DNA from: Clostridiaceae bacterium | Lineage (GTDB): Bacteria; Bacillota; Clostridia; Saccharofermentanales; DTU023 | Length of the DNA stretch: 32,357 nt | NCBI GenBank assembly: GCA_012521015.1 | Contig: JAAYNE010000145.1 | Location: forward strand, 1 to 32,357 | Direction of reading: 5' to 3' | Part shown: positions 16,676 to 24,436 of the stretch, piece after piece | Numbering within the stretch: position 1 is the first letter of the stretch | Layout: every line of letters begins with the position of its first letter | Program-made: the position numbers and the translations under genes | The notes under the pieces: model-generated | Databases searched by the model: none | What the model saw: only the letters and a program-made list of their open reading frames with translations | Told to the model about the DNA's origin: nothing

Positions 16676-18022
16676 ATGAGCAAAACATTTAAAGAAAATA
16701 TGCAAGCTTTTGCAATAAAGCAAGTTCTTAACTACCTTGATGAAGATCCGGAAAAGGGTTTACCGAAAATCTTAGGATGGGCTGAAAAGTTTGACAAGGA
16801 TGGTAATCTTGCACATGTGATTAAGCCATTTCACTCAGTTTTAGATGATCCGAATAACAACTGGAACATACTTATTAAAAGCCTATGGACTGATATAAAC
16901 CCCGCTGTTCGCAAAGTATTTTTCGAGAATTTTGTTATAAATGCTACATTTATCGGTTTTCCCCGACAGAAAAAATGGAGAAAAGAACATAACTGCAACA
17001 TCCCATGGGCAATTCTCATGGATCTTACATCTGCTTGCAATCTTAAATGTATAGGATGTTGGGCAGCAGATTACGGTCAAAAGCTGAATTTGGAATACGA
17101 GGTGCTTGATGATATTATCCGTCAGGGTACCAAGATGGGTACCTATCTGTATCTTTACACCGGTGGTGAGCCATTAGTTCGTAAGGACGATATTATCCGT
17201 TTGTGTGAGGCACATCCTGATTGTATATTCCTAGCTTTCACCAATGGAACGTTGATTGATGAGAAGTTTGCTGATGAAATGTTGCGTGTTAAGAACTTTG
17301 TACCTGCTATTAGTATCGAGGGATTTGAAGAAGCAACTGATTACCGTCGTGGCAAGGGTACCTATCAGAAGGTTATGAATGCTATGCGTATTCTGAGAGA
17401 AAAGAAATTAATATTTGGTGCATCCTGCTGCTACACATCAAAAAATATTGATTCTCTAACTTCCGAGGAATATATTGATATGTTGGTAGACTCCGGAGCA
17501 AAATTTGCATGGTTTTTCCATTATATGCCTATCGGAAACGAGGCTGTTCCCGAATTGCTTCCTTCACCAGAACAACGTGAGACTATGTACAATAAAATCA
17601 GAGAATATAGAAAAAGTAAACCTATTTTTACCATCGACTTTCAAAACGACGGTGAATACGCAAACGGATGTATTGCAGGAGGTCGTAGCTATTTACACAT
17701 CAATGCCAATGGTGATATCGAACCTTGTGCGTTTGTTCACTACGCAGACTCCAACATTAGAAGCCATACACTCATAGAAGCCTACAAACGTCCTTTGTTT
17801 TTGGCTTATAAAGAAGGACAGCCTTTTAATGACAATATGTTCCGCCCTTGTCCGATGCTGGAAAATCCGGAGTGTCTCTGCAATATAGTAAAAAGTTCCG
17901 GTGCACATTCAACCGATATGCAGTCTCCTGAAAACATTGACGATTTGTATGCTAAGTGTAAGCCTTATGCAGACCGCTGGACTCCCAAAGCTGATGAACT
18001 CTGGGCTGCAAGTCATAAGTAA
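16676..18022 (+). CDS. Radical SAM enzyme with C-terminal cysteine cluster
   Basis: A 448-aa radical SAM protein. CxxxCxxC is C121-NLK-C125-IG-C128; downstream TGGEPLVR is the Gly-Gly-Glu SAM-binding motif and SIEGFEEATD lies on a later strand. About 110 residues precede the barrel, shared with the paralogue encoded opposite. The C-terminal part contains NGCIAGGRSYLHINANGDIEPC, then RPCPMLENPECLC, a SPASM-like set of cysteines expected to bind auxiliary Fe-S cluster(s). SPASM enzymes usually modify peptides or proteins; no precursor peptide gene is evident here. AAGGAG precedes the ATG. The substrate is unknown. Confidence 0.9.
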   Translation: MSKTFKENMQAFAIKQVLNYLDEDPEKGLPKILGWAEKFDKDGNLAHVIKPFHSVLDDPNNNWNILIKSLWTDINPAVRKVFFENFVINATFIGFPRQKKWRKEHNCNIPWAILMDLTSACNLKCIGCWAADYGQKLNLEYEVLDDIIRQGTKMGTYLYLYTGGEPLVRKDDIIRLCEAHPDCIFLAFTNGTLIDEKFADEMLRVKNFVPAISIEGFEEATDYRRGKGTYQKVMNAMRILREKKLIFGASCCYTSKNIDSLTSEEYIDMLVDSGAKFAWFFHYMPIGNEAVPELLPSPEQRETMYNKIREYRKSKPIFTIDFQNDGEYANGCIAGGRSYLHINANGDIEPCAFVHYADSNIRSHTLIEAYKRPLFLAYKEGQPFNDNMFRPCPMLENPECLCNIVKSSGAHSTDMQSPENIDDLYAKCKPYADRWTPKADELWAASHK

Positions 18023-18108
18023 GTATTCATCATAAAAACAAATTATGATTATATAGATATAGATAAGCTAAACTAACAGCTGCCGGATAGAAGTATTCTT
18101 TTGGGGCC

Positions 18109-18174
18109 ATGACAGAAGAACGGACGGACGAATCGGCTGACGAATTTATCGTCTACCGTCTAGCGGGCTTCTAA
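18109..18174 (+). pseudogene. Short coding-like remnant
   Basis: The open frame from about 18091 through a TAA at 18172-18174 is G+C-rich compared with its flanks and acidic (MTEERTDESADEFIVYRLAGF). It lacks a ribosome binding site and upstream coding sequence. It is probably a fragment of an element-borne gene; the family is not recognised. Confidence 0.25.
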
Positions 18175-18226
18175 TGTACAAAAGTAGGATTGTATCATCG
18201 AAATCTGTCCTTAGCCAACTTAAAAC

Positions 18227-18295
18227 ACAGCCGTTGATCTAATTTTTTGTATTGACAGCTGTTTTTTATGTTTTAAAAGTCAATTTTCTGCCCGG
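18227..18295 (+). repeat. Dispersed hairpin repeat, copy B
   Basis: ACAGC (18227-18231) pairs with GCTGT (18258-18262), followed by TTTTTTATGTTTT and a tail AAGTCAATTTTCTGCCC that matches copy A (AGTCTATTTTCTGTCC). The outer stem differs from copy A at both arms in a compensating way, which argues that the fold matters. It could act as a terminator downstream of the radical SAM gene. Confidence 0.65.
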
Positions 18296-18300
18296 AGTAA

Positions 18301-18478
18301 TGAGCACGATTTAGCTGCTGAAAGTGCTATCGTTACTCATGCTCACCGCATCTACAGTACTCAGCCAAGAGGGTGCTCAAGAACTTGATGAACAGAATAT
18401 CAAACCCGAGATGACAAAAACATACAGCAGCTTAGATGAGAGTATTGATGAACTTAGTATTGTCAAATATATGTAATA
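18301..18478 (+). pseudogene. Frameshifted coding remnant
   Basis: Plus-strand sequence reads EHDLAAESAIVTHAHRIYSTQ in one frame, then after a shift EGAQELDEQNIKPEMTKTYS and on to SLDESIDELSIVKYM before TAA. Both parts look protein-like, but they are in different frames and lack a start. I infer the decayed end of a gene; the family is not recognised. Confidence 0.3.
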
Positions 18479-18751
18479 TGCAGGAAATCTTGTGTTAATA
18501 AGATTGGTTGAATTTATGATAATATAATTACGAGTAGCAGGCGATATGTATCTATTTCTCCAATACCTTTGGGCAAATGAGATTCTAGTTTTAAGTATCA
18601 TGTAATCCTTTAAAATATTTAATTTTTTTTACTATCACATTATGCCTTCGCCCATATGAGAAAAAGCAATAAAATTGTTTAGAAATTGGAAATAAGTAGG
18701 ATAAACCTGCAACAAGCGATACCTTAAAGCTTTACTTTGGAGGGTAGGATA

Positions 18752-21700
18752 ATGAGTTATAGTATCATGCTGTCAATATTACTTTACATTTGTGGTTGTT
18801 TTTATATGGTTTTTGGCGCATGTACAATAGCTACTAACGCAAAAAGCAAAGTCAACAGGTTGTTTCTAGTTCTAACAATTTCATTAGCAATTTGGTCATT
18901 TTCACATTCTATTTCAAATTCAGCACCTACATCGGAAATTAGTGCTTTTTGGAGATCTTTCTCCGCTTTCGGTTGGGGAGTTTTTAGCAGCATTTTATTA
19001 CATTTTATCTTAGTTCTGACAAAAATTAAAAGTCGATTAAATAAGCGAAATATGTTGATTGTACTTTATTTACCCGCTTTCATTAATATAATTTTATTTG
19101 GACCATATGGATGCCTTATAGAGAAACAATATAAAATGATACAAACTGACTTTGGTTGGATGAACATGGCTCCTATGTATACTGCAGGAATTTGGCTTAA
19201 TCTATACTATGTTATATTTTCGATTATAAGTCTTATATTACTTATTAATTGGTGGAGAAAACTTGAGTCTCATTCCCCTGAGAAGCGGCTGGCAAAACAT
19301 TTTTTAATATCTGTAATATTTCTTTTTGCTATAGAAGCTGCAATAGATATGTTACCTGATATTCTTGATAAAAAATTTTTTCCTAAATTGCCCGTTCTAT
19401 TTCTGTTAGTTCCGACAATAATGCTGTTTGTAGTATTAAAAAAATTTGGACTACTTAAAGGAAGAAGAAGAAGAAAAACATACACTCTTTCGGAGATCAA
19501 AAACAACCTAGATGGAGACCGATTGCGCTTGTTTCAAACATCAACAGTCATTTTTCTGCTGGGTGGCGCACTATCCTTTTTTGTAGGATATTTTGGCATG
19601 AAAGGAATGTTAGAATATGAGCTTTTGATCGCTGTGACTTTATTGTTAATTGGAATATTTGCAAGATTTATTCCGCTCATAACGAAAAGGCATTCTATTC
19701 AGAATGCTATCTTCTTGGCAATATGCTCTTTAGGTACGTTTTATTTTATGATAGTGAATGCTAAAACAGGAGCGTTAACGATATGGTCAATATATATCTT
19801 GTTTCTTCTGTTTAACGTTATACTTGATGGTAGAATTCATTCTATTATCTTTACCGTATTTTGTATATTAATTCAAGTCGCTTTTTGGATAACCAATCCG
19901 AAAATTTCTGTTATTATCGATGGAAATGAGTATTTAACAAGAATTTTTATTATTATACTTTCTTATTTCGCTGTGCATTATCTGACAACTGAATATGCTT
20001 TAAAGGTGAAGGATTACAAAAGGTTTGCAAGTGAACAGGAAGTACTTGAAAAAATTTCTTCTAATTTTATCTCGAGTAATAGAGAAAACGTTAAAGAGAA
20101 AATTGATGAAATGTTAGAAATGACTGATGAAATACTCGACTTTAATCATGCCTATTTAGTCAAATTTGATACGAATTGCGATGATGCAACAATTCTTAAT
20201 GCACGTGTGAAAGACGCGGGGAGTGAATCATTTCCCTATCGTCCGGGAATGAAAGTAAAGACAGTAACTTTGCCCATGATTAAGCTTCTGATCGATCAGG
20301 ATATGCCTCTAATGTGTGAGGATATCGCGAACGTTTCCCCTGAAGAAGACGGAGAACTAAGGAGATTTTTCATGTCAAGAGGGATACTCTCTTATTTTAT
20401 ACTGCCAATAAAAGTTGACGAAGAAATAGAAGGAATGTTTGTTGTTGAATACAAGGACCCAATTGATATAAGTCTTGCAGAAAGTCGATTATATTTTTTA
20501 AAAATGATTGTAAATATATTGGGGGATACAAGGAAAAAGACTTTGTACGAGGAAAGACTATATAATTTTGCTTATTTTGATGAAGCCACAAAATTAGCAA
20601 ACAGGAATATGCTGAAAAAAAGACTTAACCAAATCATAGATGATAAAAAAGAATCAGGAAAAACAGCAGTTTTAGATATTAAACTTAAGAACCTTAGGAT
20701 GATTAAAGATACCTTTGGTCAAGGTATAGGGGAGAAGATAGTGAAAAAATCGGCGATAATCCTCAAAAATCTGTTTGAGAAATGTTGTATTATCGCAAGG
20801 TCAGGTGAAGGAGAGTTTGTTGTTATTCTACCAACTGTGGAAAATACCAAGCAGATAGAAGAATGTGCGCAGAGATTAGTTGACTCATTTTCTCGTCCTA
20901 TATTAACCGAGACAGGAATAGAAGCATTATTTGTTGTTATCGGTATAGGTATATCCGTATATCCGGATAACGGACGAGATGCCGATACTCTTTTGAAGAA
21001 TGCTGATCTGGCAGGATATGAAGTGAAAAATGCCAGCGATAAAATTGTTTTCTATACAAAACAAATGGAAAGTCATATTGCGGAAAACACTTTGGTCACG
21101 AATAGCCTTTTTAAATCATTACAAAACAAAGAATTGTTTCTGGAGTTTCAACCACAAATCAGCTGTGATACGGGGAAAACTGTAGGGATTGAAGCTTTGC
21201 TCAGATGGACGAGTGACAGCAACAAACGTGTACCGCCGGATAGATTTATCCCTATACTTGAGCAAACGGGATTGATTTACGGTGTGGGGCTCTGGGTGTT
21301 GGAACAAGCTTTGCAGGAACATAAAAGTCTTATATCAAAGGGATTTCCACCTCTTCGCGTTTCTGTCAACTTATCGGTTGTACAATTCCAAACAAAAGAT
21401 CTTATTACTGATTTTATGGAAATTATAGAGGGGAGCGGGGTAGATCCGCAGTATATTGAGCTGGAGATTACGGAAAGTTTGTTTTTGGAAAATCCTGAGG
21501 ATGTAATTGAAAAACTGTACAAATTGAAAGAGTTGGGAGTAAGTATAGCCATAGATGATTTCGGCAGAGGGTACTCATCATTAAATCGACTAAATTTAAT
21601 ACCTTTTGACCGAATAAAAATAGACAAGGGTATTATAGATAATATAGATTTAGAAAGAAAAAGAGCTCCTGTAATGGCGAGTATTGTTTTATTAGCAAAA

Positions 21701-21847
21701 GCCTTCAAGGCGGGTATTACGGCCGAAGGTGTGGAAACAAAAGAGCAGGCGGATTTTCTGAGAAGCATAAACTGTGATGAAATACAGGGCTACTATTTTT
21801 CGAGGCCCCTGTCGATGAAAGCACTGGAAGTATTTCTTAAATCTTAA
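18752..21847 (+). CDS. Membrane GGDEF/EAL protein, probable c-di-GMP phosphodiesterase
   Basis: About 1031 aa. Two blocks of membrane helices (about residues 1-230 and 265-420; the first resembles a 7TM histidine-kinase-type sensor) precede a GAF-like domain (about 430-590). A GGDEF domain follows (about 605-770) whose active-site loop is SGEGEF and whose metal Asp region is altered, so it is unlikely to make c-di-GMP. The EAL domain (about 785-1030) keeps GIEALLRW, VNLSVVQ, ELEITES, IAIDDFGRG, DRIKIDKG, AEGVET and QGYYFSRP, so it should hydrolyse c-di-GMP. Start at 18752 is set by GGAGGGTAGGA just upstream; a TTG at 18737 is in frame but overlaps that site. Signal input is unknown. Confidence 0.93.
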   Translation: MSYSIMLSILLYICGCFYMVFGACTIATNAKSKVNRLFLVLTISLAIWSFSHSISNSAPTSEISAFWRSFSAFGWGVFSSILLHFILVLTKIKSRLNKRNMLIVLYLPAFINIILFGPYGCLIEKQYKMIQTDFGWMNMAPMYTAGIWLNLYYVIFSIISLILLINWWRKLESHSPEKRLAKHFLISVIFLFAIEAAIDMLPDILDKKFFPKLPVLFLLVPTIMLFVVLKKFGLLKGRRRRKTYTLSEIKNNLDGDRLRLFQTSTVIFLLGGALSFFVGYFGMKGMLEYELLIAVTLLLIGIFARFIPLITKRHSIQNAIFLAICSLGTFYFMIVNAKTGALTIWSIYILFLLFNVILDGRIHSIIFTVFCILIQVAFWITNPKISVIIDGNEYLTRIFIIILSYFAVHYLTTEYALKVKDYKRFASEQEVLEKISSNFISSNRENVKEKIDEMLEMTDEILDFNHAYLVKFDTNCDDATILNARVKDAGSESFPYRPGMKVKTVTLPMIKLLIDQDMPLMCEDIANVSPEEDGELRRFFMSRGILSYFILPIKVDEEIEGMFVVEYKDPIDISLAESRLYFLKMIVNILGDTRKKTLYEERLYNFAYFDEATKLANRNMLKKRLNQIIDDKKESGKTAVLDIKLKNLRMIKDTFGQGIGEKIVKKSAIILKNLFEKCCIIARSGEGEFVVILPTVENTKQIEECAQRLVDSFSRPILTETGIEALFVVIGIGISVYPDNGRDADTLLKNADLAGYEVKNASDKIVFYTKQMESHIAENTLVTNSLFKSLQNKELFLEFQPQISCDTGKTVGIEALLRWTSDSNKRVPPDRFIPILEQTGLIYGVGLWVLEQALQEHKSLISKGFPPLRVSVNLSVVQFQTKDLITDFMEIIEGSGVDPQYIELEITESLFLENPEDVIEKLYKLKELGVSIAIDDFGRGYSSLNRLNLIPFDRIKIDKGIIDNIDLERKRAPVMASIVLLAKAFKAGITAEGVETKEQADFLRSINCDEIQGYYFSRPLSMKALEVFLKS

Positions 21848-21911
21848 AAAGGAATGATACAGACGTCTTGACTAATTACTCTTTAAGATTATTCTATGTA
21901 TCTTTTAAAAT

Positions 21912-21980
21912 GTAGTTATTGATATTATTTCTTGCATTGATAGTTGTGTTCCTTTGTTTTCAGTTTGTTTTCTTTTACTT
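21912..21980 (+). repeat. Dispersed hairpin repeat, copy C
   Basis: GTAGTTATTGATATTATTTC followed by TTGCATTGATAGTTGTGTTC aligns with copies A and B and is again followed by a T-rich run and an AGTTTGTTTTCT tail. The stem is weaker than in the other two copies, suggesting an older or decayed copy. Confidence 0.55.
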
Positions 21981-22097
21981 GTCGTAATGTTTAATAGTGT
22001 GATTTTGTGTTAGTATAAATTTATGGTTCTTCATAAATTGTAAGGGGAAAAGGAAACAAAAACGAGAATATTTTTGAAATTACCGATTATGAGAAAA

Positions 22098-22123
22098 AAT
22101 CCTTATCAGAAATCCTTATCAGA
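22098..22123. repeat. 13-bp perfect tandem duplication
   Basis: AATCCTTATCAGA is present twice head to tail in non-coding DNA, probably from replication slippage. A similar small duplication exists at 24097-24142. Confidence 0.85.
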
Positions 22124-22330
22124 ATAGTTATAAAAGTATCAATTCACGATCCTTATATAGATATGAGTTGCTGCTAAAGTTGTTTGTTAGCAAAGGTGTA
22201 ACATTAATATTTGAATATTTGGACGTGATTTAATTTATAATGATGCGGTTTAGTTTATACACTTACAACATTTAGACTACACTTAAAGTTCGTTTAATTT
22301 AAGCTAATTTGTTTATTAATAGAGGTACAC

Positions 22331-23716
22331 ATGAGATTTAATTCAAAGGCAATTTCGAAAGTAATTCGTCGTGGTTTTTCCTTACGATTGGTTATTTTTT
22401 TTATCATGTTTTCTCTTATTATCCAATTTTCTTTTACCGGTATTCGACGTGTGTCCGCACAACAAAACGATGGAAAAGGAATACCGATCATTATCGTACC
22501 CGGCATAATGGGCAGTAGACTCTATGATGATAAGCACCAGTTGGTATGGCTTGAAGATAGCCAAATTGATATTCTTTTTAAATCATTACCTGGTATCGGT
22601 CAAAAAATCAAATTTTCTTCTGAAAACAACAAGATGAAGGTCCGCGGGAATTACAATAAACAGAATCATATGTCAAAGGAGTTACGGGAATACGGTACCA
22701 GAAACGAGTATAAAGCGATTGTTGATTTCTTGATTGAGGAATTCCCAGAACGAGATATTTACTTTTTTTCATATGACTGGCGGCTGTCTGTCCTCCAAAT
22801 TGCAGATAAGCTAAATAAGCTCATTTTGTGCGTAACGAAATATGGACCAGGCAAGGTTGATATTGTCGCACACAGTATGGGAGGTCTCGTTGCCTCAGCA
22901 TTCATGAAAAAGTTTGCCGACGGATCAGCCCAACAGGTGGGAAAAATAATTACTTGTGGCACTCCTTACGAAGGATCTCCAAAAACTTTTTACGTCTTAC
23001 TACCTGATCGGATCCAGTTTGACTTAAAAAAAATAGATAAAATCCTCTTGCTAGCCGACTCTGTCAAGTTTGACCCGGAAAAAATAGTGAAAATATTCTT
23101 TGATATATTTTCTCGTGTGTTTGCCGGCCTCACGTTCGAAGTGAAATGCTCTTTTCCATCAATGCAACTGCTGGTCCCATCGCTACAGTATATGGAGAAA
23201 TATCCGTTTGTTTCTTCTTATGTTGAGGGCGATGAATACAGTGCATTTTCCATTGCTAGAGACAACTATGCCGAGTTCCTTTCCATGATTTTCTCATCCA
23301 ACAAAGAAGGCGAAAAAGAGTTTAATTTTGATATCTACAACTATATAACCTCCGATGCAAATGATATTCCCTTAACTCACTATGGCAAGCGATACAATTA
23401 TCTAGCATCACTACCAAACACGTATTTTATTGTTGGGATTAATCAAGATACTATAAGTTCTTTGGGTGTAGAAAGGAATATATCCAATCCCTCCTCCTTC
23501 TGCTCAAGAGTTGAAGATATCAAGATTGACACAAATGGAGATGGGACAGTTCCCTATGACTCTGCCACGATGATGGGCGTTTTGCCTCATTTATTGAGCC
23601 GGACAGGGCGATATTTCGAAATTGCTCAGGATCACGGAGGAACTATTAATCACTATAAAGCTAGGTCAGAGATTAAGAGGATGTTGGAAGAGCCGACAAC
23701 AGCATCAGTGCCTTAA
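22331..23716 (+). CDS. Secreted LCAT-like alpha/beta-hydrolase (lipase/acyltransferase)
   Basis: A 461-aa exported hydrolase. A basic N-terminus and hydrophobic stretch (about residues 19-37) end in VSAQQ, a likely signal peptidase site. The mature domain has IPIIIVPGIMGSRLYD (oxyanion region), SYDWR, the nucleophile in VAHSMGG (Ser about 182), the acid in NGDGTVPYDSA (Asp about 404) and the base in QDHGGTINHY (His about 435), the pattern of the lecithin:cholesterol acyltransferase/PDAT-like lipase family. It would act outside the membrane on phospholipids or other acyl esters. The frame continues for 55 sense codons after the TAA at 23714-23716, so this form may be truncated. Confidence 0.87.
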   Translation: MRFNSKAISKVIRRGFSLRLVIFFIMFSLIIQFSFTGIRRVSAQQNDGKGIPIIIVPGIMGSRLYDDKHQLVWLEDSQIDILFKSLPGIGQKIKFSSENNKMKVRGNYNKQNHMSKELREYGTRNEYKAIVDFLIEEFPERDIYFFSYDWRLSVLQIADKLNKLILCVTKYGPGKVDIVAHSMGGLVASAFMKKFADGSAQQVGKIITCGTPYEGSPKTFYVLLPDRIQFDLKKIDKILLLADSVKFDPEKIVKIFFDIFSRVFAGLTFEVKCSFPSMQLLVPSLQYMEKYPFVSSYVEGDEYSAFSIARDNYAEFLSMIFSSNKEGEKEFNFDIYNYITSDANDIPLTHYGKRYNYLASLPNTYFIVGINQDTISSLGVERNISNPSSFCSRVEDIKIDTNGDGTVPYDSATMMGVLPHLLSRTGRYFEIAQDHGGTINHYKARSEIKRMLEEPTTASVP

Positions 23717-23884
23717 ACCAAAACTAACCAGTTTGAATATCTGTATCTTTCTTACTTTGATAAGCAGCTGTTTAATGATGAGATGCAGGATTCGTATGAA
23801 ACGGTTGGTAGTCCTGACGGACTTTATTACTCCGTTATTTATGCCGGTGAAAGTGATCTGATACCGATTACTGTAGGTGCATAA
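23717..23884 (+). pseudogene. In-frame continuation of the lipase gene beyond its stop
   Basis: Directly after the lipase TAA, in the same frame, 55 sense codons read as ordinary protein (NQFEYLYLSYFDKQLFNDEM, later GSPDGLYYSVIYAGESD) before TAA at 23882-23884. There is no start codon or ribosome site of its own. It is best read as the original C-terminus cut off by a nonsense mutation or, less likely, reached by readthrough. Confidence 0.55.
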
Positions 23885-24436
23885 CTCAGTTCACAATAAC
23901 ACACAGATCCTCACAGTGTAGATTGTTATGTGGTCTGTTCAGCAGGAAGTGAGATTATAATCTGAATTAAATTATTGTATAATATGCTACACTGTACTTG
24001 TTATATTTTCACTATATTACACTTGTTATGTCTCATAATAGATTTTTTCTGTGAAAAAATGGTGGAATTTGAGTACAATAATATTCAATTATTGAAATTA
24101 GTGGCAATTAGTGGCAATAAGTATATTAGTGGCAATAAGTATAACAATATTCTTATTTATTGCAATTCAACTGATCAAGTAATCAAGCATTAATAGTTTA
24201 ATCAATAATTTATATTTAAGCTATGAATGAGGATGGTCTTTTGAGGTATGAGTGTGTAGTTTGATAATGATTTATATTAAAGCTATTATCAAGTGCCTTT
24301 AAGATTTAATTCTTTATTGAAAGCTTAGATAAAATTGTCGAAAAATAATGAATACGTTGAAACTGTATTCTTTAATATTAAGCGAATCAAGCGAATCATA
24401 AGATGCTAAATAAGAGGCTAAATAGGAGAGAATTAT
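23885..24436. other. AT-rich intergenic region with tandem duplications
   Basis: About 550 bp with no credible gene; short frames here lack ribosome sites and run through simple repeats. Contains the 24097-24142 tandem repeat, two copies of TTTATATT(T/A)AAGCTAT (near 24210 and 24271), and AAGCGAATC repeated near 24380. AGGAGAG precedes the dehydrogenase ATG. Confidence 0.6.
24097..24142. repeat. 18-bp tandem repeat, 2.5 copies
   Basis: ATTAGTGGCAATAAGTAT is present twice perfectly (24107-24124 and 24125-24142), preceded by a 10-bp partial copy (24097-24106). Confidence 0.9.

Larger units (their letters stand above)
18023..18751. other. Long gene-poor stretch with decayed frames
   Basis: About 730 bp after the radical SAM gene. 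It contains a 21-codon frame (18109-18174, beginning MTEERTDESADEFIVYR) that reads like the end of a larger gene, hairpin repeat B, and at about 18301-18478 protein-like sequence split over two frames (listed separately). No intact gene is seen. A strong Shine-Dalgarno for the next gene ends the stretch. Confidence 0.5.
21848..22330. other. Intergenic region with hairpin repeat C
   Basis: About 480 bp with no credible gene. It contains hairpin repeat C just after the EAL gene (possible terminator) and a perfect 13-bp tandem duplication at 22098-22123. The remainder is AT-rich and includes an AGAGGT ribosome site for the lipase gene. Confidence 0.6.

Noticed and set aside
18377-18601. A 74-codon minus-strand frame
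   Set aside because: It has no ribosome binding site and overlaps plus-strand coding remnants that read more naturally.
21277-21768. A 163-codon minus-strand frame
   Set aside because: It lies wholly inside the EAL domain coding sequence, whose catalytic motifs are intact on the plus strand.
23975-24193. A 72-codon plus-strand frame
   Set aside because: It has no ribosome binding site, runs through the 18-bp tandem repeat, and its predicted protein is low-complexity.
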